Assembly: GCA_003339415.1 (NCBI GenBank) | Contig: PDHQ01000727.1 | Span: 1-10,295 of the forward strand | Length of the DNA: 10,295 nt | Direction of reading: 5' to 3' | Source: Ophiocordyceps camponoti-saundersi (nom. inval.) | Lineage: Eukaryota; Ascomycota; Sordariomycetes; Hypocreales; Ophiocordycipitaceae | Shown: piece by piece, positions 7,530-10,295 of the stretch | How the letters are laid out: each line of letters opens with the position of its first letter | Numbering within the stretch: the stretch's first letter is position 1 | Notes under the pieces: generated by a model | Seen by the model: the letters and a program-made list of their open reading frames with translations, nothing else | What the model was told of the DNA's origin: nothing | The model's database searches: none | Program-made: the position numbers and the translations under genes

Positions 7530-8234
7530 TTATTTCCGTCCTCTTAGATATAGGGGCATATATCTAGGAGCTAAATAAGCCGGAATCTTAGTTTTTACGG
7601 ATTTAGCAGGTATCGTTTTTAAAACCCCCGGAGTCTAAGCCTTAAGCTTTTCTAGTTTATATTTCTCTCTTAGGACCGCGGCTTTATTCCTTATAACTAT
7701 TAACCTCCTACCTAGTTTAGAAGGTCTTATTATTATAACTCCGGGGGTCTTCGCCTTAAACCTGCCGACTAGGTTCTTCCTTATTATAATAGCGGTTTTT
7801 TCCTTTACGATTATTAACTTACCGTCTAGTTCGGAAGATTTCCTTTCTTTAACTACTAGAGTCTCGGCCTTACAAGTATTAACTAAGATCTTCGTAGTTT
7901 ACGTCGCGGGTTTATCCTTTATAACTCTAGACTCTTCCTTTATATTAGAATATATAGTATTTATAGCCGCCGTAGTCTCCGGCTTAGGCGTGCTAACCTT
8001 ATTCTTCGTAATTATAGTCCCGCTTTCGTTCTTCTCGACTACGGACTTATCCTCTAGTTTAGAACGTATAGTTTTTATAACCGCTATTATCTCCGGCTTA
8101 GGCGTATTAACCTCGTTCTTCGTAGCTATTATCGCGATTTCGTTCTTTTTAACTCCGGTCTTCTCCTCTATTAGTATTATCGCTATATCCTCCCCTCGTA
8201 AATCGTCTATAGCTCTATCTTCTACCCTATACTA
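7530..8234 (-). pseudogene. Minus-strand repeat-protein frame, decayed
   Basis: On the minus strand this frame (stop TAA at 7530-7532) has only two internal stops in about 230 codons: TAA at 7899-7901 and TAG at 7635-7637. Both are explained by CAA/CAG mutation, since the same repeat position next to TAG7635 is Glu in sister repeats. The protein is hydrophilic and built of 38-residue units with a Thr-Pro-Lys-Pro-Glu-Thr type junction and many Lys/Glu, suggesting an extended or disordered repeat protein, and ends PRYMPLYLRGRK. Its upper end meets TAG at 8232-8234, where the better frame shifts. The +1 minus frame also reads as repeats but with about five stops per unit. The plus-strand run 7990-8235 is the antisense shadow. 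No family recognised. Confidence 0.5.
7633..8202 (-). repeat. Five tandem 114-bp units (38 codons each)
   Basis: The motif GTCT(C)CGGCTTAGGCGT and its variants recur at 7633, 7747, 7861, 7975 and 8089, each exactly 114 bases apart, with partial matching decaying after 8202. The two rightmost full units are the most alike; the left ones are more diverged. A period divisible by three kept without a single indel over five units shows the array expanded and diverged under coding constraint before it was mutated. On the minus strand each unit encodes 38 residues. Confidence 0.85.
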
Positions 8235-8735
8235 GTTAGTAAGTATCGTCTTTACCGTTATTATCTTTAAGGCTTATAAGCGATAGTCTTAAATTTCTAT
8301 TATATAATAATTATTATAAGAGGGCTTTTATTATAGAAGGTAGCGAATAAGTATAATATAGTCGGTAAGTATAATAATAAAAAATCTAAGCTACGCTATC
8401 TAGCTATTTAAGCTACTAGCTTAGTTACGTAAGTACTAAGAACTTAGATATCTAGCGTAAGCTATAATTTAAAATCTTATATATTATTAAGTATAACTAT
8501 ATAACTTATTACTTCTTAGTTTATAATTAAAATTATCCGATACCTCCTAATACTATATATACCTAATCTAATTCCGATTTATAATTTTAGACCTCCTATT
8601 TAGACGACTTTAACTTATTTTCTATAAACTCTATTTATAGTCTTTCACCTACTCTTTCTTTAACCCCTATATTCCGTACCTTAAAGCTATTAATCTTAAG
8701 TTCTAAGATATACTCAGTATCTAAGTAAATAATTA
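8235..8735 (-). pseudogene. Minus-strand upstream part of the repeat-protein gene
   Basis: On the minus strand, the frame with codon 8722-8724 reads as protein from about 8735 down to about 8240. It begins with LDTEYILELKINSF, then a Lys/Glu/Gln-rich segment (KLKSSKQEVQNYKSELD) that could form a helix or coiled coil, later LRLSLISLKDNN. Stops are TAA/TAG only. It lies in a different frame from the 7530-8234 repeat region, so a frameshift or intron is needed near 8200-8260, unless the +1 frame through the repeats is the true one. The start is not identifiable. No family recognised. Confidence 0.35.
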
Positions 8736-8789
8736 TTATTATTACTTAAAATATTTATTTATTATATAACTATATATTATCTTATACTA

Positions 8790-9252
8790 TATAAAAGAAA
8801 TACTATATTTATAGCTAAAGATAAGAGAAATAAGATAATAGAAGATATAAACCGCTATATTAAACTCTTAGTATTCTAAAATAATTACTTAAATTAGTAG
8901 CTTTTAGCGAAAAGGGGTAAGGTTTAAAACGATATTATAATTCCGTTTAGTAGAGTTTTTACCCTAAGTCTTCTCTAAAACTTAACTTGCGATTTATAAC
9001 TTTTATAATATCTATAAAGATAAGGTTAAGGGCTAAATCTTATTTAATTCCTTCCTCTCTCGAGGGAAACTAATATACGCTATATACCTAAGTATAGCCC
9101 CTATCTTATCCTAATTACCTTCTATTTCCTAATCCTTAGAAGCCCTTAAGGGAAAAAAAAAAAAAGAGTTTAAAGAAGTATTTAATTAAACTCTATATAA
9201 ACCTCTTATATTTCCCTAGCTAGGACTAACACGTTTTTTTATCGTAAACTTA
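8790..9252 (+). repeat. Repeat B, copy 4
   Basis: This has the AAAGATAAGAGAAATAAG box near 8816 as in B2, then AAATTAGTAGC, TAATTCCGTTTAGTAGAG, CCTAAGTCTTCTCTAAAACTT, the GAGGGAAACTAA box near 9062, AATCCTTAGAAGCCCTTAAG and an A13 run. Its end (ACACGTTTTTTTATCGTAAACT, about 9229-9250) is a shortened form of the usual B terminus. It is the first of four B copies that fill the rest of the window. Confidence 0.8.
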
Positions 9253-9394
9253 GTAATATTATTATAATCGTTAGGGTTAAACTATATATTATCGTATATT
9301 ATAACCTTTTATATTAGACTAACTATTTTAGTGCGGGAGGTCTATTACCGTAGTTTTTAACTAAGTTAAGGCGGAATCTTTAGTTATATCCTCT
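9253..9394. other. Spacer between B4 and B5
   Basis: A short AT-rich spacer. It contains TTAGGGTTA at 9271-9279 and a patch at 9325-9350 with TATTACCGTAG, similar to sequence just after B3 (7319-7330). Confidence 0.4.
9271..9279 (+). repeat. Possible telomere-repeat remnant
   Basis: TTAGGGTTA, one and a half telomere units, lies about 20 bases after the end of B4, in the same orientation and roughly the same relative place as the telomere island after B1. Nine bases can occur by chance, so this is only suggestive. Confidence 0.3.
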
Positions 9395-9745
9395 AAGCGG
9401 GTAAGACCGTAAGCTAGATAGTAAATTTCTATAAATAAGGTTATTAAAAGTCGAGTTTCTATATAATAATAAGAGAAATTATAAGAATAATATTAGGAAT
9501 AATTTAATTAAGTTCTTAAAGTCTTATAGTAAACGTCTAATATAGTAATCCGCTATATAAAAGGTAAGGTTTAAGGTAAAGCTATAATTCCGTCCGCTAG
9601 AGTTTTTATTATAAGTTTACCTAAGGCTTAATTTATAATATACGATTTCGATAATATATCTAAAGAAGAGCTCTAGGGCTAATTACTTGCCTAATTTCTT
9701 CCTTACTTAAGGGAAACTAAACTACTCTATATACTTTAAAAAAAC
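9395..9745 (+). repeat. Repeat B, copy 5 (3' end missing)
   Basis: It opens with CCGTAAGCTAGATAGTAA (about 9406) as in B2 and carries TATAATTCCG, CTAGAGTTTTTATTATAAG, CTTAAGGGAAACTAAACT (about 9706-9723) and CTCTATATACTTT. It then stops, and B6 begins at once. The right half is deleted, complementary to B3 which keeps only the right half. Confidence 0.75.
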
Positions 9746-10164
9746 TATTTAATTAAGTATAAAAAAAAAAACTTTAGAATAAGTATTTAAATTAGTAATC
9801 TATAATATAAAGGTATAGGATTTATAACGAAGTTATAATTCCGTTTTTCTAAAATCTTTACTATAAGTCCTTTCTAAGACTTAACTTACTATATATTACT
9901 TTTAAGATAGCTATAAAGATAAGGTTAGGGGCTAATTATTCCTTAATTTCTTCCTCTTTTTAAGGGAAACTAATCTATACTATATCTTCCTAATAGCCTC
10001 TATCCTATCTTAACCCTTTTTATATCCTAGTCCTCGGAGGCTCTTAGGGGGGCGGAGGCGTTAAGATACTATTTAATCTAACCCTATATAAGCTCCTAAG
10101 AGCTCCCTAGCTAATGTTAATATATATTTTATCTCTTCTATATATCGGCCACCGCCGTAAACTA
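9746..10164 (+). repeat. Repeat B, copy 6
   Basis: Contains AAATTAGTAATC, AAGTTATAATTCCG, AAGTCCTTTCTAAGACTTAA, TTTAAGGGAAACTAA (about 9959-9973), a CCTCGGAGGCTCTTAGGGGG box that is unusually GC-rich for the family, CTATTTAATCTAACCC, and the end GCCACCGCCGTAAACTAG. An A/T-rich homopolymer patch (about 9760-9771) sits at its left edge. Confidence 0.8.
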
Positions 10165-10180
10165 GTTTATAATAATCGCC

Positions 10181-10295
10181 TTCCTATCTTAACCGCTTTT
10201 TATATTAATCCCTAAAAGGTTTTATAAAAAAAAAAAAAAAAAAATAGTTTAGGGATTTTACTAAGCGCTATATAAGTCCCTAATATTTTTTTTTT
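10181..10295 (+). repeat. Repeat B, copy 7 (partial, runs off the window)
   Basis: CCTATCTTAACCGCTTTTTATAT followed by AATCCCTAAAAGG aligns with the right-half start of B6 and B3. It is interrupted by an A19 run (10226-10244), then continues with CTATATAAGTCCCTAATA, matching CTATATAAGCTCCTAAGA in B6. AATCCCTAAA (10207-10216) and TTTAGGGATT (10248-10257) form a perfect 10-base inverted repeat around the A-run. The copy continues past the window edge. Confidence 0.6.

Noticed and set aside
7990..8235. Plus-strand open stretch of 81 codons, hydrophobic and Ser-rich
   Set aside because: It opens at GTG and is the antisense of the 114-bp repeat array, whose minus strand gives the longer, hydrophilic, repeat-structured frame. 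The apparent membrane character is a by-product of reading the complement of Lys/Glu codons.
1..10295. tRNA, rRNA or CRISPR arrays
   Set aside because: I saw no tRNA-like cloverleaf or B-box, no rRNA-like conserved block and no regular repeat-spacer array. The only regular periodicity is the 114-bp coding repeat and the TTAGGG units.

Overview
The window looks like the subtelomere of a filamentous ascomycete (Pezizomycotina), heavily scarred by repeat-induced point mutation (RIP). Three things point there. (1) CpA and TpG dinucleotides are almost absent: I count about 80-90 by eye where more than 1,000 would be expected, while TpA is everywhere. (2) There are interstitial TTAGGG telomere repeats at 3911-4001. 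(3) Diverged copies of repeat families fill the window, and their differences are largely C-to-T / G-to-A. I see no intact gene. Loss of TpG has removed nearly every ATG and nearly every TGA, so decayed genes have to be read as frames punctuated by TAA/TAG (former CAA/CAG) rather than as ATG-to-stop ORFs. The species and the chromosome arm cannot be told.

Left part (386-3225): two direct tandem copies of a unit of about 1.45 kb (repeat A). Each copy has a 5' non-coding block with a hairpin and a CT-rich tract, followed by a decayed plus-strand gene. Its inferred protein has a six-cysteine pattern, C-x2-C-x12-C-x10-C-x2-C-x7-C, that resembles the fungal DUF3716 type of domain. Copy 2 still has the first CxxC; copy 1 has both of those codons changed TGC to TAC.

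Middle (3425-4887): copies 1 and 2 of a second family (repeat B) flank a short GC-rich island made of two modules, each a GC-rich 29-31-mer followed by TTAGGG repeats. The G-rich strand points right, so the repeats have the orientation of a telomere that once ended there.

Right part (4888-10295): a stretch of plus-strand coding-like windows in changing frames (about 4950-6960, unidentified), a truncated B copy, a minus-strand coding-like region (7530-8735) containing a 114-bp / 38-codon tandem repeat, and then four successive B copies running off the window end. B thus brackets or separates every module, an arrangement like the X/Y'-type modular subtelomeres known from yeasts. The genes do not form a pathway. 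What they share is a location and a fate: duplicated, then mutated.
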